DNA of 64,000 nt, from positions 1 through 64,000 of the forward strand of contig NZ_PSZM01000040.1 of assembly GCF_002964975.1 (NCBI RefSeq). Reading direction: 5' to 3'. Position numbers and translations under genes: made by a program. Below the pieces are notes generated by a model. The model saw only the letters and a list, made by a program, of their open reading frames with translations, was not told where the DNA came from and did not search any database. This stretch comes from Apibacter adventoris (GTDB lineage: Bacteria > Bacteroidota > Bacteroidia > Flavobacteriales > Weeksellaceae). Below, piece by piece: positions 46,277 to 56,655 of this stretch. Numbering within the stretch: the first letter of the stretch is position 1; each line of letters opens with the position of its first letter.

Positions 46277-46314
46277 AAGACAGTAATAATAATTTTAATA
46301 AAAAAATAATAATG

Positions 46315-46322
46315 CAAAAATA
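46315..46322 (-). promoter_or_regulatory. -7 promoter element of the short type IX substrate
   Basis: The - strand reads TATTTTTG (TAnnTTTG), about 38 bases upstream of the start codon at 46276. Confidence 0.45.
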
Positions 46323-46491
46323 AACATTTTATTCTAATAATTATTATATAATTACTATATACAATTTATGAACTAATATGGTAACTTTTTATACTTATCT
46401 AAAGAAAATAAGAGAGAAGAAAATTATATTTTCAAATATTATTATTTAAAATTATGAAATATAGTCTTTTTATTCAACGCTTCGTAATTAC

Positions 46492-48546
46492 TTATTGATC
46501 TTTCTCATTATAATTTCTAACCATAATTTAACCAGTTAATTTTCTCCCATCCGTAAGTTCAATTATATACCAATAGCTTGCTGTAGCTACATTTTTTCCT
46601 AAATATTTACCATCCCAAACGAAACCTTTATCAATTTTAGTATTGACTAATAATTTGCCATATCGGTCAAAGATTTTCACAGAACTTCCCGGGTATAATT
46701 CCAATCCCTTTAGGTTCCATACATCATTTATTCCGTCTTTGTTAGGAGTAATTATATTGGGAACATTGAGCAAACCAAAAGGAAAAGGGGCAGAGATACA
46801 GCCGGAAGCATTTTTAACATAGGTATTATAAATTTTAAATTCCAGGTTATAAAAAACAGGAGAATACTGCCAGTGAATCATATCCCAGGCTGTATTGCAA
46901 AAGAGAGTTTTCTATCGCTACTATTTCCGCAGTATTCTTATTAACTTTAATCTCTTTAATAAAAGGATTAAGGAAATTAATAATCACTGAAGAAGAAACA
47001 CTACAATTGTTATAATCAGTCACAGTTACCGAATACGAGCCGGACTTAATAACGTTGATAGTTTGGGTAGTCTCACCGGTACTCCACAGATAAGAGGCTC
47101 CGGGGTTACCAGCATCCAAAGTTAAGGAAGCACCTTCACATAGGATTTTATCGGGACCTAAGTTGACGGATGGTTTGGGATGTATTGTAATAGTTTTATC
47201 GAATGTTATGTTTTGCTCATTTTCATACTGGTCTTTATATTTTAGGGTAACCTTAACTAGATAGGTTCCGAAAGTAGAGAAAGTATGAATAGGAGTATTA
47301 TTATTAATAACTGTATTTCCATCTCCAAAATCCCAGTTAGCAGTATAAGTAGAAAGGTTTGTATTTAAGGAAAAAGTAAGCGGTTCATTTAAGCAAAATT
47401 CAGACAGGTTTAAATTTCCATTAATAAGAATAGTTCCATTAAAAAAAGAGACAATAAAGGAGGAGAGTCCATAGGTGGAAATTTTTCCTCCTAGATCGAT
47501 AGAAAGAGGTTTAAAGTTTGCTCCTGATCCATATATATCAGGATTTTCAATTACAGATAGGGCTTTATCATTTATTGCAGTATGATAAATTTTTTTATCT
47601 AGACCTAATTGTAGAGCTCCAAAATAACTTTGATTATTACCTTTATATAAGAGAAATTTACTATTTGGTATAGAGATTGCAGTTAAATCATATTGATGTA
47701 TTGTGCTTTCAACGTTTTCAGACGAATAAAGTATTTTACTATTAGGAGAAAATTCTACTCCGTAAAAATGTTTGTTAGTATCTAAAATAACTTCATTACT
47801 AACACCACCAGTGAAAGAATTAAAATCATAGATAGCTAAAGCTTTTGAATAGTGGGCAATTGCTAGTTTTTTACTGTCAGGAGAAATTTTAATATAACCT
47901 AAACGACAATCATGGTCTAAAGGAACAGATATTCCAACTTTACTTATTACGGGAATGGTATTTAATCCTGAATTATCTATTTTAAAAGCATAAAATTTAT
48001 CAATAAATTGGGTAATAATCCAAATATCTTCTCCATTAGCATGTTTTACTGCAGTAATATTTTCAAAACTTTTTTGTACACCATTGAGAGGCAAAGGAAT
48101 ATTTTTTTTCCTGATATTACAGCTCCATTTCCGGAATCTAAAGTCATATCCACTAAAGAGTAGTGTATTCCTACAGAATTTGTTGGGCTAATATCATTTG
48201 TATGAACACTAAATATATAATAAAGAGTTGGGGTGTAAGGATCAGGAATTATAAGTCCTGATTGAGTACTGGAACTATTTCCTAATAAACCGGTATCATT
48301 AGACATAATGGAATGATTTTTATTGTAAACGGTTGAACCATCGGTATAAAATAATAAATTTCCATTTTTATCGGATATTGAAGAACAACATTCATGGGTG
48401 TACAAAGCGCCATTAGTATCGGCTATGGGGGATCTTGAAGTAAAATCTAGCCCTGCATGATTGCCAAAGAACCAATGAGCGGTTTCCAATTGTGCATATA
48501 TAAAATAGGATAATAATACGTAAATAATTAAAAAATATCTCTTCAT
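46492..48546 (-). pseudogene. Decayed type IX secretion substrate with propeller-like and PKD domains
   Basis: Three - strand pieces form one former gene of about 685 codons. Piece one (48546-48046) has a signal peptide and ends in the wrong frame at an A8 tract (48102-48109), where nine As would continue into piece two. Piece two (to 46847) has repeated WD/propeller-like segments, a PKD domain (ANWDFGDGNTVINNN) and an SYLWSTGETTQTI domain. Near 46880 an extra G (GGG for GG) shifts the frame. Piece three holds the type IX C-terminal domain (PNIITPNKDGINDVWNL), but a TAA replaces the Trp of DGRKLTGW, removing the last dozen residues. At least three lesions make it nonfunctional. Confidence 0.85.
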
Positions 48547-48652
48547 ATGTGGAATAATTAGTAATTAATTTATAAACATACAACTTTTATTTCGTATTGT
48601 GAAAATTATAGATAATGATCAATTATGACAGTTTTCTATAATAGAATTACCT

Positions 48653-48683
48653 TTTGTAAATTCAATTAAGTTTCTTATATTTG
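48653..48683 (+). promoter_or_regulatory. Promoter of rpsF-rpsR-rplI
   Basis: A textbook Bacteroidota promoter: -33 TTTG (48653-48656), 19-base spacer, -7 TATATTTG (48676-48683). The leader before rpsF would be about 25 nt. Confidence 0.75.
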
Positions 48684-48715
48684 CCGTTCGAAAAAATAAT
48701 TAAACAATTTGATTT

Positions 48716-49057
48716 ATGAATCATTATGAAACTGTTTTCATTTTAACTCCCGTTCTATCGGATTCTCAGGTAGAGGAAGCAGTTAAATCGTTTGAGAACT
48801 TACTCAAAGAAAACAACGCAACTATTGTAAACCAGGAAAACTGGGGATTAAAAAAATTAGCATACCCTATTCAATTAAAAAGAAATGGGTTTTATAACCT
48901 AATTGAATTTGAAGCTCCTGGTGATATTGTTAACATTCTAGAGTTAGCATTTAAAAGAGATGAAAGAGTATTAAGATTCTTAACTGTGAAGCTAGATAAA
49001 CACGGAGTAGAATGGGCTAGAAAGAGAGAAGAAAAAGTTAAATCATTAAAAAAATAA
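48716..49057 (+). CDS. rpsF: 30S ribosomal protein bS6
   Basis: The 113-residue bS6 ([41 protein letters not shown]) forms a dimer with bS18 on the small subunit platform. First gene of a three-gene ribosomal operon with a strong promoter. No ssb or priB gene lies between it and rpsR, the usual flavobacterial order. Confidence 0.97.
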   Translation: MNHYETVFILTPVLSDSQVEEAVKSFENLLKENNATIVNQENWGLKKLAYPIQLKRNGFYNLIEFEAPGDIVNILELAFKRDERVLRFLTVKLDKHGVEWARKREEKVKSLKK

Positions 49058-49060
49058 GAC

Positions 49061-49366
49061 ATGGCAATAGATGAATTAGCAAAACAGGCAGCAGGAGGAA
49101 ATGCCAGTGAAGTAAAATTCTTAAGTCAGTTAGATATTGACACTAAGACAGAAAAGAAATATTGCCGTTTTAAAAAATACGGTATAAAATATGTTGATTA
49201 TAAAGATCCTGATTTCTTATTGAAATTTGTAAATGAGCAAGGTAAAATTCTTCCCAGAAGACTTACCGGTACATCTTTAAAATTCCAAAGAAAAGTATCT
49301 CAGGCAATTAAAAGAGCAAGACATTTAGCTTTATTGCCATATGTAGGAGATCAATTAAAACCTTAA
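49061..49366 (+). CDS. rpsR: 30S ribosomal protein bS18
   Basis: The 101-residue bS18 has [35 protein letters not shown] and [13 protein letters not shown] single cysteine replaces any zinc-type motif. It starts 3 bp after rpsF. Confidence 0.97.
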   Translation: MAIDELAKQAAGGNASEVKFLSQLDIDTKTEKKYCRFKKYGIKYVDYKDPDFLLKFVNEQGKILPRRLTGTSLKFQRKVSQAIKRARHLALLPYVGDQLKP

Positions 49367-49384
49367 TTTTATAAAAAAGAGATC

Positions 49385-49843
49385 ATGGAAGTTATTCTTA
49401 AACAAGACGTAGAAAATTTAGGATTAGAGTTTGATGTGGTAAATGTAAAACCTGGTTATGCTCGTAATTATTTAATACCTAAAGGATGTGCTTTATTAGC
49501 AACCCCAAAAAATAAAGCTGCTTTAGAAGCTACTTTAAAAGAAAGAGAAGCAGAAGAAGCTGCCTTAGTAAAAACTGCTAATGATATAGTTGCGAAATTG
49601 AAAGAGGTAGTTGTAACTATTCCTGCAAAAGTTGGTGCTGGTGATAAGTTATTCGGTTCTGTTAATAATTCTGATTTAGCAGAAGCATTAGCAAAATCCG
49701 GAGTTGAAATAGATAAAAAATATATTAAAATTCCAGGTAACACGATTAAAAGATTAGGAAAATATACTGCAAAAGTTCGTTTACACAGAAATGTGGAGTA
49801 TGATTATTCTTTTGAAGTTGTTTCTGATGGTGTAACGGAATAA
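49385..49843 (+). CDS. rplI: 50S ribosomal protein bL9
   Basis: The 152-residue bL9 has the N-terminal RNA-binding signature VKPGYARNYLIPKGCAL, the long connecting helix and the C-terminal domain with GAGDKLFGSVNNSDLAEAL. It is the last gene of the operon; a strong terminator follows within 25 bp. Confidence 0.97.
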   Translation: MEVILKQDVENLGLEFDVVNVKPGYARNYLIPKGCALLATPKNKAALEATLKEREAEEAALVKTANDIVAKLKEVVVTIPAKVGAGDKLFGSVNNSDLAEALAKSGVEIDKKYIKIPGNTIKRLGKYTAKVRLHRNVEYDYSFEVVSDGVTE

Positions 49844-49866
49844 TCAAATAAAATATAAAATATATA

Positions 49867-49893
49867 AAAAAGCAGTTTTATAACTGCTTTTTT
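49867..49893 (+). terminator. Terminator of the rpsF operon
   Basis: An 11-bp perfect stem, AAAAAGCAGTT (49867-49877) with AACTGCTTTTT (49882-49892), loop TTAT, followed by Ts. Confidence 0.85.
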
Positions 49894-50082
49894 CTGTCTT
49901 ATCTAATTATTGGATTTAAGTTGAAAGTTTTTAGTATTTTATAAGATAAATTTAACTACTTATAAGAAAAATAGAGTACTAAAAATATAATTTTTTTGAT
50001 TTCTTAAAAAATAGATTTTTAAATCTAATTTTATAAACTACTACAATTCTAATCTAATTTTCGTGATTATTAGTTAAAATAT

Positions 50083-50090
50083 TACCTTTG
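50083..50090 (+). promoter_or_regulatory. -7 promoter element of the Nif3-like gene
   Basis: TACCTTTG (TAnnTTTG) with a partial -33 match TTCG 19 bases upstream, 24 bases before the start codon. Confidence 0.55.
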
Positions 50091-50113
50091 TTTATTTAGA
50101 TAAAGCATAAAAA

Positions 50114-51211
50114 ATGAAAGTAGGAAAAATAGCTTTAATGCTGGATAAATGGGTTCCTGAATCTAACGCCGAAAGTTTCGATAATGTAGGTTTATTAGTT
50201 GGAAATGTAGATGAAGAACTAACAGGGATTTTAGTAACTTTAGATTGTTTGGAAGAAGTAATTGAAGAGGCAATACATAAAAAATGTAATATGATTATTA
50301 CTTTTCATCCTATAATTTTTTCTGGATTAAAATCTTTTACATGTAATAATTATGTAGAAAAGGCTGTTGCTAAAGCTATAAAGCATGATATTGCAATTTA
50401 TGCAATACATACCAATTTGGATATTGCAAAAGAAGGGGTAAATTTTGAAATAGGGAATCGTTTAAATCTCAAGAATCTGCGTCCTCTAATAAGTAAAAAA
50501 CAATGTATAAAAAAACTTCATACCTATGTTCCTTTTGTTCATTTTTCTAGCATACAACAAGCTTTATTTAAAGCTGGAGCTGGTGAAATTGGAAATTATA
50601 AAAATTGTAGTTTTAGAATGGATGGAAGAGGAACATTTTTACCAACACAAAATGCCAATCCCTATTTAGGAAATATAAATAATTTAGAAGAAGTAGAAGA
50701 GGCTTTATTAAGTGTAATTTTTGAAGATTATAAATTGCCTGATGTTTTACAAGCGCTAAAAAAATCTCATCCATATGAAGAAGTGGCTTATGAAGTATAT
50801 ACATTGGATAATGAAAATCAAGATTTAGGAATGGGAAGGATCGGAGAATTAGAACAAGAAATTTCTGAAGAAGAATTTTTATTAAAATTAAAAAATAATT
50901 TTTTAACCCCATGTATAAGACATACTGTTTTAAGAAATAAGCCCATTAAAAAAGTAGCTGTATTAGGAGGATCCGGCAGTTTTGCAATAAAAAATGCTAT
51001 TTCACAGGAAGCCGATACCTTTGTTACAGCAGATATTACATATCATAAATTTTTTCAGGCAGAAGGCAAAATATTATTAATCGATATAGGACATTATGAA
51101 AGTGAACAATATACCAAAAATTTAATATATAATTATTTAACAGGGAATATTGGAAGTTTACCCATTTACATATCTGAGTACAATACTAATCCTGTGAATT
51201 ATTTTATTTAA
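50114..51211 (+). CDS. Nif3-like dinuclear metal centre protein
   Basis: The 365-residue protein belongs to the Nif3/YbgI family, with a putative dinuclear metal site: AESFDNVGLLVG, ITFHPIIFSGLKSF, YAIHTNLDIAKEGVN, and C-terminal TADITYHKFFQAEG and DIGHYESEQYTKNL. The middle third (about 130-235) is the inserted PII/CutA-like domain present in the longer form. The family has been linked to GTP cyclohydrolase-like folds, but its role is unsettled. It is probably followed by the coiled-coil gene in the same region, a linkage common in Bacteroidota. Confidence 0.9.
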   Translation: MKVGKIALMLDKWVPESNAESFDNVGLLVGNVDEELTGILVTLDCLEEVIEEAIHKKCNMIITFHPIIFSGLKSFTCNNYVEKAVAKAIKHDIAIYAIHTNLDIAKEGVNFEIGNRLNLKNLRPLISKKQCIKKLHTYVPFVHFSSIQQALFKAGAGEIGNYKNCSFRMDGRGTFLPTQNANPYLGNINNLEEVEEALLSVIFEDYKLPDVLQALKKSHPYEEVAYEVYTLDNENQDLGMGRIGELEQEISEEEFLLKLKNNFLTPCIRHTVLRNKPIKKVAVLGGSGSFAIKNAISQEADTFVTADITYHKFFQAEGKILLIDIGHYESEQYTKNLIYNYLTGNIGSLPIYISEYNTNPVNYFI

Positions 51212-51374
51212 AATAAGGAATTCATGGAGTCAGTATTAATAAAATAAATTACCTGTTACATAAAGTTTTAAAGTGTAAATGTTTGATTGGGTGTTAAACA
51301 TATTATAAAATTTAGTAATTTTACACTTTGATTAAACACAAAATAAAATTCCAAAAAAATAACTATAATAATTT

Positions 51375-52163
51375 ATGGCTACAAAGAAAAAAGCAGATAC
51401 TACTACAATTGAGGAGAAGCTAAGGGCATTGTATGATTTACAAATTATAGATTCTCGTTTAGATGAACTAAGAAACTTACGTGGTGAGTTGCCTATGGAA
51501 GTAGAAGATTTGGAAAATGAAATAGCAGGATTAGAAAAAAGAATAGGAAAGATTGAAGATGAAGTATTGAATTTTGTAAATGAAATTAAGATTAAGAATG
51601 AATTAAATAAAAATTCTGAAGCTCAAATAAAAAAATATAAATCCCAACAAGATAACGTAAGAAATAATAGAGAATTTGAAGCATTAGCAAAAGAAATAGA
51701 ATATCAGGAATTAGAAATTCAATTACAAAATAAAAAGATAAAAGAAATTAATGCTAAAATTGAATTTAAAAAATCTCAAATTGAAGAGCAACAAACAAAA
51801 TTATCAAGTTATCAGGAACATTTAAATCATAAAAAATCAGAATTAGAAAATTTAATTCGAGAAACTGAAAAAGAAGAAGATTTTTTAATAAAAAAATCTG
51901 AAGAGTTCGGTTCTAAAATTGATGAAAGATTATTAAATAGCTATCACAGAATCAGAAAAAGTTCTAAAAATGGTTTAGCTATTACCAGTATAGACAGAGG
52001 GGCTGTTGTTGGGTCATTCTTTACAGTTCCACCTCAAAAACAGGTGGAAATAGCTTCTAGAAAGAAAATTATATCTGATGAACATAGTGGGAAAATCCTT
52101 GTAGATGAGTTTTTAGCCAAAGAAGAACAAGAAAGAATGGAAGAATTACTAAAAGGTAATTAA
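51375..52163 (+). CDS. Coiled-coil protein with degenerate C4 zinc ribbon
   Basis: The 262-residue protein has a long alpha-helical hairpin (about 40-185, heptads of Leu/Ile with Lys/Glu) and a C-terminal zf-RING_7-like module. In this family the end normally has two CxxC pairs; here they read VVGS (in RGAVVGSFF) and DEHS (in ISDEHSGKILVDEF), and the whole protein contains no cysteine. The fold is kept, so loss of zinc appears tolerated. Function unknown; it lies next to the Nif3-like gene and ends at a strong terminator. Confidence 0.85.
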   Translation: MATKKKADTTTIEEKLRALYDLQIIDSRLDELRNLRGELPMEVEDLENEIAGLEKRIGKIEDEVLNFVNEIKIKNELNKNSEAQIKKYKSQQDNVRNNREFEALAKEIEYQELEIQLQNKKIKEINAKIEFKKSQIEEQQTKLSSYQEHLNHKKSELENLIRETEKEEDFLIKKSEEFGSKIDERLLNSYHRIRKSSKNGLAITSIDRGAVVGSFFTVPPQKQVEIASRKKIISDEHSGKILVDEFLAKEEQERMEELLKGN

Positions 52164-52184
52164 ATCAATAAAATTTATAAAATA

Positions 52185-52228
52185 AAAAACCGGAAGGCAA
52201 TTAATTTTAATTGCCTTCAGGTTTTTTA
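52185..52228 (+). terminator. Terminator after the coiled-coil gene
   Basis: A long hairpin pairs AAAAAACC with GGTTTTTT and GAAGGCAAT with ATTGCCTTC, one mismatch between them, and ends in a T tract. Confidence 0.85.
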
Positions 52229-52303
52229 TTTCAATTATACATTAGTTATCTCAAAAATAATGAAATTTATAAAAATATAAATACGTATGATATGAATATT
52301 TTC

Positions 52304-52311
52304 TAAATTTG
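52304..52311 (+). promoter_or_regulatory. -7 promoter element that fixes the cysE start
   Basis: TAAATTTG (TAnnTTTG) covers the TTG at 52309 that opens the longest cysE frame. The transcript would start near 52318, so translation must start further down. Confidence 0.5.
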
Positions 52312-52365
52312 CTTATAAAGAGGAAAAAAAATAAAAAGGTTTGCAAAAAATATTATAAATTCTAT

Positions 52366-53220
52366 ATGGATAAAGGTAAAAATAAACAAGAACAGGGTAT
52401 AGCTACAAAGATATCAGAATTAATAAATAAATTTAATTCTCAGCCAATTTATTTACCTATCAATAAAAAGGATCTAGAACAAGTAATAGATATATTTTTT
52501 TCCCAAATGTTTCCAATATGTCAAAAAACAAATAAGAAAAAATCAGAATTAGAACTAACTCAGGCATATAAAATACTTTTAAAAAATATTTCTAAATTAT
52601 TAAATAAAAAAGAAGCTGAATACAAGTTAGAACTATTTTTAAATAAATTATTAGATATACAATTAAGTTTAGAGAAAGATGCAAAAACGTTTTTAGCCAA
52701 CGATCCAGCCGCTGAATCTTTAGAAGAAGTAGTGTTGACATATCCCGGTTTTTATGCCATAACAGTTCACAGAATAGCTCATGAATTTTACAAATTAAAA
52801 TTTCCTATAATACCCCGTTTGTTTTCAGAATATGCACATACTCGTACAGGTATTGATATTCATCCAGGAGCAGTAATAGGAGAAAATTTTTTTCTTGATC
52901 ATGGGACAGGTACTGTAATAGGTGAAACTTGTATTATAGGCAATAATGTAAAAATTTACCAAGGTGTTACTTTAGGGGCACTCTATGTAGCAAAGAATCT
53001 GTCTAAAGTAAAAAGACATCCCACCGTAGAAGATAATGTAGTTATTTATGCAGGAGCTACCATTCTAGGCGGTGATACGATTATAGGACATGATTCAACT
53101 ATTGGAGGAAATGTTTGGCTTACTCAAAGTGTGTTACCCTATACTTTAGTTTATTACTCTTCAGAAATGAAAATTAAAACTATTAAAGATTTTAAGGAAC
53201 CTATTAATTATGTTATATAG
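52366..53220 (+). CDS. cysE: Serine O-acetyltransferase
   Basis: CysE makes O-acetylserine, the acceptor for cysteine synthesis. I place the start at the ATG 52366 ([11 protein letters not shown]), since a promoter element overlaps the more upstream frame opening; this gives 284 residues. The N-terminal helical domain is followed by a left-handed beta helix of hexapeptide repeats: [21 protein letters not shown] (His is catalytic), [38 protein letters not shown]. Being long and of the EpsC type, it fits Bacteroidota enzymes. cysK follows 29 bp downstream. Confidence 0.9.
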   Translation: MDKGKNKQEQGIATKISELINKFNSQPIYLPINKKDLEQVIDIFFSQMFPICQKTNKKKSELELTQAYKILLKNISKLLNKKEAEYKLELFLNKLLDIQLSLEKDAKTFLANDPAAESLEEVVLTYPGFYAITVHRIAHEFYKLKFPIIPRLFSEYAHTRTGIDIHPGAVIGENFFLDHGTGTVIGETCIIGNNVKIYQGVTLGALYVAKNLSKVKRHPTVEDNVVIYAGATILGGDTIIGHDSTIGGNVWLTQSVLPYTLVYYSSEMKIKTIKDFKEPINYVI

Positions 53221-53249
53221 AAAATTTAAAAACAAATAAAAACAAATTT

Positions 53250-54158
53250 ATGAAAGCAAATAGTATATTAGAAGTTATTGGTAATACTCCACATGTACGG
53301 ATAAAAAAATTATTTCCTGATTACAAAGTCTATATCAAGCTAGAGAAACAAAACCCCGGAGGTAGTATTAAGGATCGTATTGCTTTAGCTATGATTGAGG
53401 ATGCTGAAAAAAAAGGTTTATTAAAAGCAGGTGGTACCATTATAGAACCTACTTCGGGAAATACAGGCGTAGGTTTAGCATGGATAGGAAAAGTAAAAGG
53501 GTATAAAGTTATGTTAACTATGCCTGAATCTATGTCAATTGAAAGAAGAAGATTAATGTCTGCTTATGGAGCAGAATTGGTATTAACTCCAAGGGAACAA
53601 GGAATGAAAGGAGCTATAGCAAAAGCTGAGGAATTAAACAAAAAAATACAAAATTCTTTTGTTCCTCAACAATTTAAAAACCCTGCAAATCCTAAAATAC
53701 ATGCAAAAACGACAGCTAAAGAAATCATAGATGATTTTCCTGAGGGAATAGATGCATTAATTTCCGGAGTAGGAACTGGTGGACATATAACAGGTGTTGG
53801 TGAAATGTTAAAAGAAAAATTTCCTACCATAAAAGTTTTTGCTGTAGAGCCTACAGATTCACCGGTAATATCAGGAGGAAAACCTGGACCTCATCCTCTT
53901 CAAGGCATTGGAGCAGGATTTATTCCTGATACTTTAAATGTAAAATTATTAGATGGGACTATTCAAATATCTAAAGATGAGGCATTTGAATATACTAAAA
54001 GATTAGCTTTTGAGGAAGGAATATTAGGAGGAATATCCACAGGAGCATCCTTAGCAGCAGTAGCCAAAAAAATAAAAGAGCTCCCTAAAGGGGCTACGGT
54101 TTTAACTTTTAATTATGATACAGGAGAAAGATATTTTTCAGTTGAAGGATTATTTTAA
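53250..54158 (+). CDS. cysK: Cysteine synthase (O-acetylserine sulfhydrylase)
   Basis: This PLP enzyme forms cysteine from O-acetylserine and sulfide. It has 302 residues with the PLP lysine Lys41 in [12 protein letters not shown], the substrate loop [13 protein letters not shown], the phosphate-binding [13 protein letters not shown] and the C-terminal [10 protein letters not shown]. It could equally be called CysM; the local cysE partner supports the cysteine route. The two genes give cysteine, which SufS would use. Confidence 0.93.
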   Translation: MKANSILEVIGNTPHVRIKKLFPDYKVYIKLEKQNPGGSIKDRIALAMIEDAEKKGLLKAGGTIIEPTSGNTGVGLAWIGKVKGYKVMLTMPESMSIERRRLMSAYGAELVLTPREQGMKGAIAKAEELNKKIQNSFVPQQFKNPANPKIHAKTTAKEIIDDFPEGIDALISGVGTGGHITGVGEMLKEKFPTIKVFAVEPTDSPVISGGKPGPHPLQGIGAGFIPDTLNVKLLDGTIQISKDEAFEYTKRLAFEEGILGGISTGASLAAVAKKIKELPKGATVLTFNYDTGERYFSVEGLF

Positions 54159-54167
54159 AAACTTTAT

Positions 54168-54204
54168 AAAAAAAGAGATGTTATTTTATAACATCTCTTT
54201 TTTA
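54168..54204. terminator. Bidirectional terminator between cysK and the mutase gene
   Basis: A 16-bp stem, AAAAAAGAGATGTTAT with ATAACATCTCTTTTTT around a TTT loop, flanked by A/T tracts. It serves the convergent genes on both sides. Confidence 0.85.
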
Positions 54205-54219
54205 TTTATTAATGAAAAT

Positions 54220-55923
54220 TTATTTTAAAAATTCTTTAATTTTTTGAATTTTAATCTGAGCTTCAGAAATTTTTTCTGCAAATTCATCTTTAGTTGTTAA
54301 TGTACTTTGTACGGAAAAATAAAACTTAATTTTAGGTTCTGTCCCGGAAGGCCGGCAAGCTAATTTTGTTCCTTTGTTTGTATAGAAAATTAAAACATTG
54401 GACTTAGGAATATCAATGTTTGTTTTTTCACCTGTAGTTAAATTTAAGGAAATAGATGATTGATAGTCATCAGATTTGATTACATTTTCTCCAGCTATTT
54501 CTTTAGGAGGGTGAGCACGGAATTCTTCCATCATCTTTGAAATTTGACTTGCTCCATCTTTTCCAGTCTTTACGATTGAAACCAATTCTTCATAGTAAAA
54601 GCCTACTTTTTCATATATATCAATTAACTTTTCAAATAAGGTTTTTCCTTCATTTTTAGCTTCCTGCGCAGCTTCACAAGCTACAAGAATAGATGATATT
54701 GAATCTTTATCTCGAACATAATCACTCGGCATAAATCCAAAGCTTTCTTCGCCTCCGCAAATAAATTTTTCTTTTCCTTCTTCTTTTCTTATTAAGTCAG
54801 CAATCCATTTAAATCCTGTTAAACCTACTTTACAATCAACACCGTAATGATTAGCTAATGCAAAGAAAATATCAGAAGTAACTATAGTAGATCCAATAAA
54901 TTGTTTTCCGTCAATTTTTCCATTTTTTTTCCATTTCTGTAAAATATAATCTGTAAGTATAGTATTTGCTTGATTACCATTTAATAAAACCAATTTTCCG
55001 TTTATATCTCGAATTGCAATTCCTAATCTGTCAGCATCTGGATCTGTCCCGAAAACAATATCTGCATTTTGTTCTTCAGCATATTTTAATGCCAAAGATA
55101 AGGCTTCGGGTTCTTCCGGATTAGGGGATTTTACTGTAGGGAAATTTCCGTCAGGTATTTCTTGTTCTGGAACAATAAATACATTTTCATATCCTGCATT
55201 TTGTAAAGTTTGAGGTAATATTTTTATTGAAGTTCCATGAAGAGAAGTATAAACAATTTTAAGATCTTTTTTTCCTTTTAAAAACATAGTGTTTTCAATT
55301 GCAGCATCAATAAATTGATTATCTATCTCTTGATCTAAATAAGTAATTTTAGAATCATCACCATCAAATTTGATTTCAGCAAAATCTACTTTTCGTACTT
55401 CTTTGATAATTGCTGAATCGTGAGGAGGTACTATTTGAGCCCCATCATTCCAATATACTTTATATCCGTTATATTCGGGTGGATTGTGGGAAGCTGTTAA
55501 AACAATTCCGGCATCACATTTTAATTTACGTACAGTAAAAGATAATTCTGGTGTGGGCCTGAATTCTTTAAATAAATATACATAAATTCCATTGGCTGTA
55601 AGGACATTTGCTACAAGTTTTGCAAAAGTGTCACTATTATGTCGTACATCAAAGGCTATGGCAACTGTAATTTTTTTTCCAGTGAATTGTTGGTGTAAAT
55701 AATTGGCTAAACCTTGGGTAGCCTGTCCATATGTGTATTTATTTAGTCGATTGGTACCTACCCCCATGATTCCTCGCATTCCACCTGTACCAAATTCCAG
55801 ATTTTTGTAGAAAGCTTCATCTAACTCTTTAGGGTTGGTTTCAATTAACTTTTGAACTTCCTTTTGTGTATTTTCATCAAAAGGTGATTTTAGCCATGTT
55901 TTAGCAATTTCTAAGGAATTCAT
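54220..55923 (-). CDS. Phosphosugar mutase (phosphoglucomutase/phosphomannomutase)
   Basis: This 567-residue alpha-D-phosphohexomutase has the phosphoserine loop TASHNPPEYNGYKVYW (Ser145), the metal-binding DPDADRLG, the sugar-binding GGEESFG and the phosphate-binding CRPSGTEPKIKFY. It interconverts hexose 1- and 6-phosphates; exact sugar preference cannot be read. It is the last gene of a - strand run with a GIN-domain lipoprotein, a glycosyltransferase and DUF4199, which suggests a link to envelope sugars. Confidence 0.93.
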   Translation of the reverse strand: MNSLEIAKTWLKSPFDENTQKEVQKLIETNPKELDEAFYKNLEFGTGGMRGIMGVGTNRLNKYTYGQATQGLANYLHQQFTGKKITVAIAFDVRHNSDTFAKLVANVLTANGIYVYLFKEFRPTPELSFTVRKLKCDAGIVLTASHNPPEYNGYKVYWNDGAQIVPPHDSAIIKEVRKVDFAEIKFDGDDSKITYLDQEIDNQFIDAAIENTMFLKGKKDLKIVYTSLHGTSIKILPQTLQNAGYENVFIVPEQEIPDGNFPTVKSPNPEEPEALSLALKYAEEQNADIVFGTDPDADRLGIAIRDINGKLVLLNGNQANTILTDYILQKWKKNGKIDGKQFIGSTIVTSDIFFALANHYGVDCKVGLTGFKWIADLIRKEEGKEKFICGGEESFGFMPSDYVRDKDSISSILVACEAAQEAKNEGKTLFEKLIDIYEKVGFYYEELVSIVKTGKDGASQISKMMEEFRAHPPKEIAGENVIKSDDYQSSISLNLTTGEKTNIDIPKSNVLIFYTNKGTKLACRPSGTEPKIKFYFSVQSTLTTKDEFAEKISEAQIKIQKIKEFLK

Positions 55924-55941
55924 TTTATAAAGTAATTTTAG

Positions 55942-56655
55942 TTATTGTTTTTGTTTAATTTCAGCCATATCCACTTGTTTTAAATCTTTTTCAGGGTTTC
56001 CTATTAAAGTTAAAGTAGTATTATTTTTAATTTTACCGGTCAATTTACTTTTAATATTAAGTTCTGCAGTAGCTACATTAGCTAATTGTATATCTGCTAC
56101 AGAAATTTCAAAAAAAGGAGCTGAAAAATCACTATCGTTTTTAGCATTTAATTTTAGTTTATTGCCACTTCCTTGTAAATTAATTTTAGAGGCATTTTCT
56201 GTTTTTACGTTTAATTCATCAACAACAATATTGCTTGCTAATAATTTGGAATTATTATATAAAAAGATGGTTAATTTAGAAGTTCTAATTTGTGAGTTAA
56301 TATCTACATTTACGTTATTGTACAAATTAAATTGGGTTATTTCCGGATTATAAATATATATATTATATAAATCAGTATCTTTTACTTCTTTAGATTCGGA
56401 CAAACTTAGTAAGCCATCTTTATTTTTTATATTTAAATTATTTATTATATTATTATAAGATTCTATTATCATTCTCGGATTTTTATCGTCATATAAATAA
56501 ATAAGGCGGTAATTTCCTTTTGCTGAGATTTGTTTGATATTACTTAGTTTTATTTCTTTAGTAATAATATTTCCTTCACCTTTAATAGAAAAATTGCAGG
56601 ATATGCAAAACATTATTATCACTGGCATAAATGCAAGGTATATAAGTTTTTTCAT
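55942..56655 (-). CDS. GIN-domain (DUF2807) lipoprotein
   Basis: The 237-residue protein has a lipoprotein signal with lipobox CISC (Cys20) and a beta-helix-like auto-transporter adhesin head (GIN) domain: GNIITKEIKLSNIKQISAKGNYRLIYL, split families of NIKNKDGLLSLSE and LNVKTENASKINLQGSGNKL. Such proteins sit on the outer membrane or periplasm; role unknown. Its start overlaps the end of the glycosyltransferase by 4 bp. A lysine/glutamine tail closes it. Confidence 0.87.
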   Translation of the reverse strand: MKKLIYLAFMPVIIMFCISCNFSIKGEGNIITKEIKLSNIKQISAKGNYRLIYLYDDKNPRMIIESYNNIINNLNIKNKDGLLSLSESKEVKDTDLYNIYIYNPEITQFNLYNNVNVDINSQIRTSKLTIFLYNNSKLLASNIVVDELNVKTENASKINLQGSGNKLKLNAKNDSDFSAPFFEISVADIQLANVATAELNIKSKLTGKIKNNTTLTLIGNPEKDLKQVDMAEIKQKQ

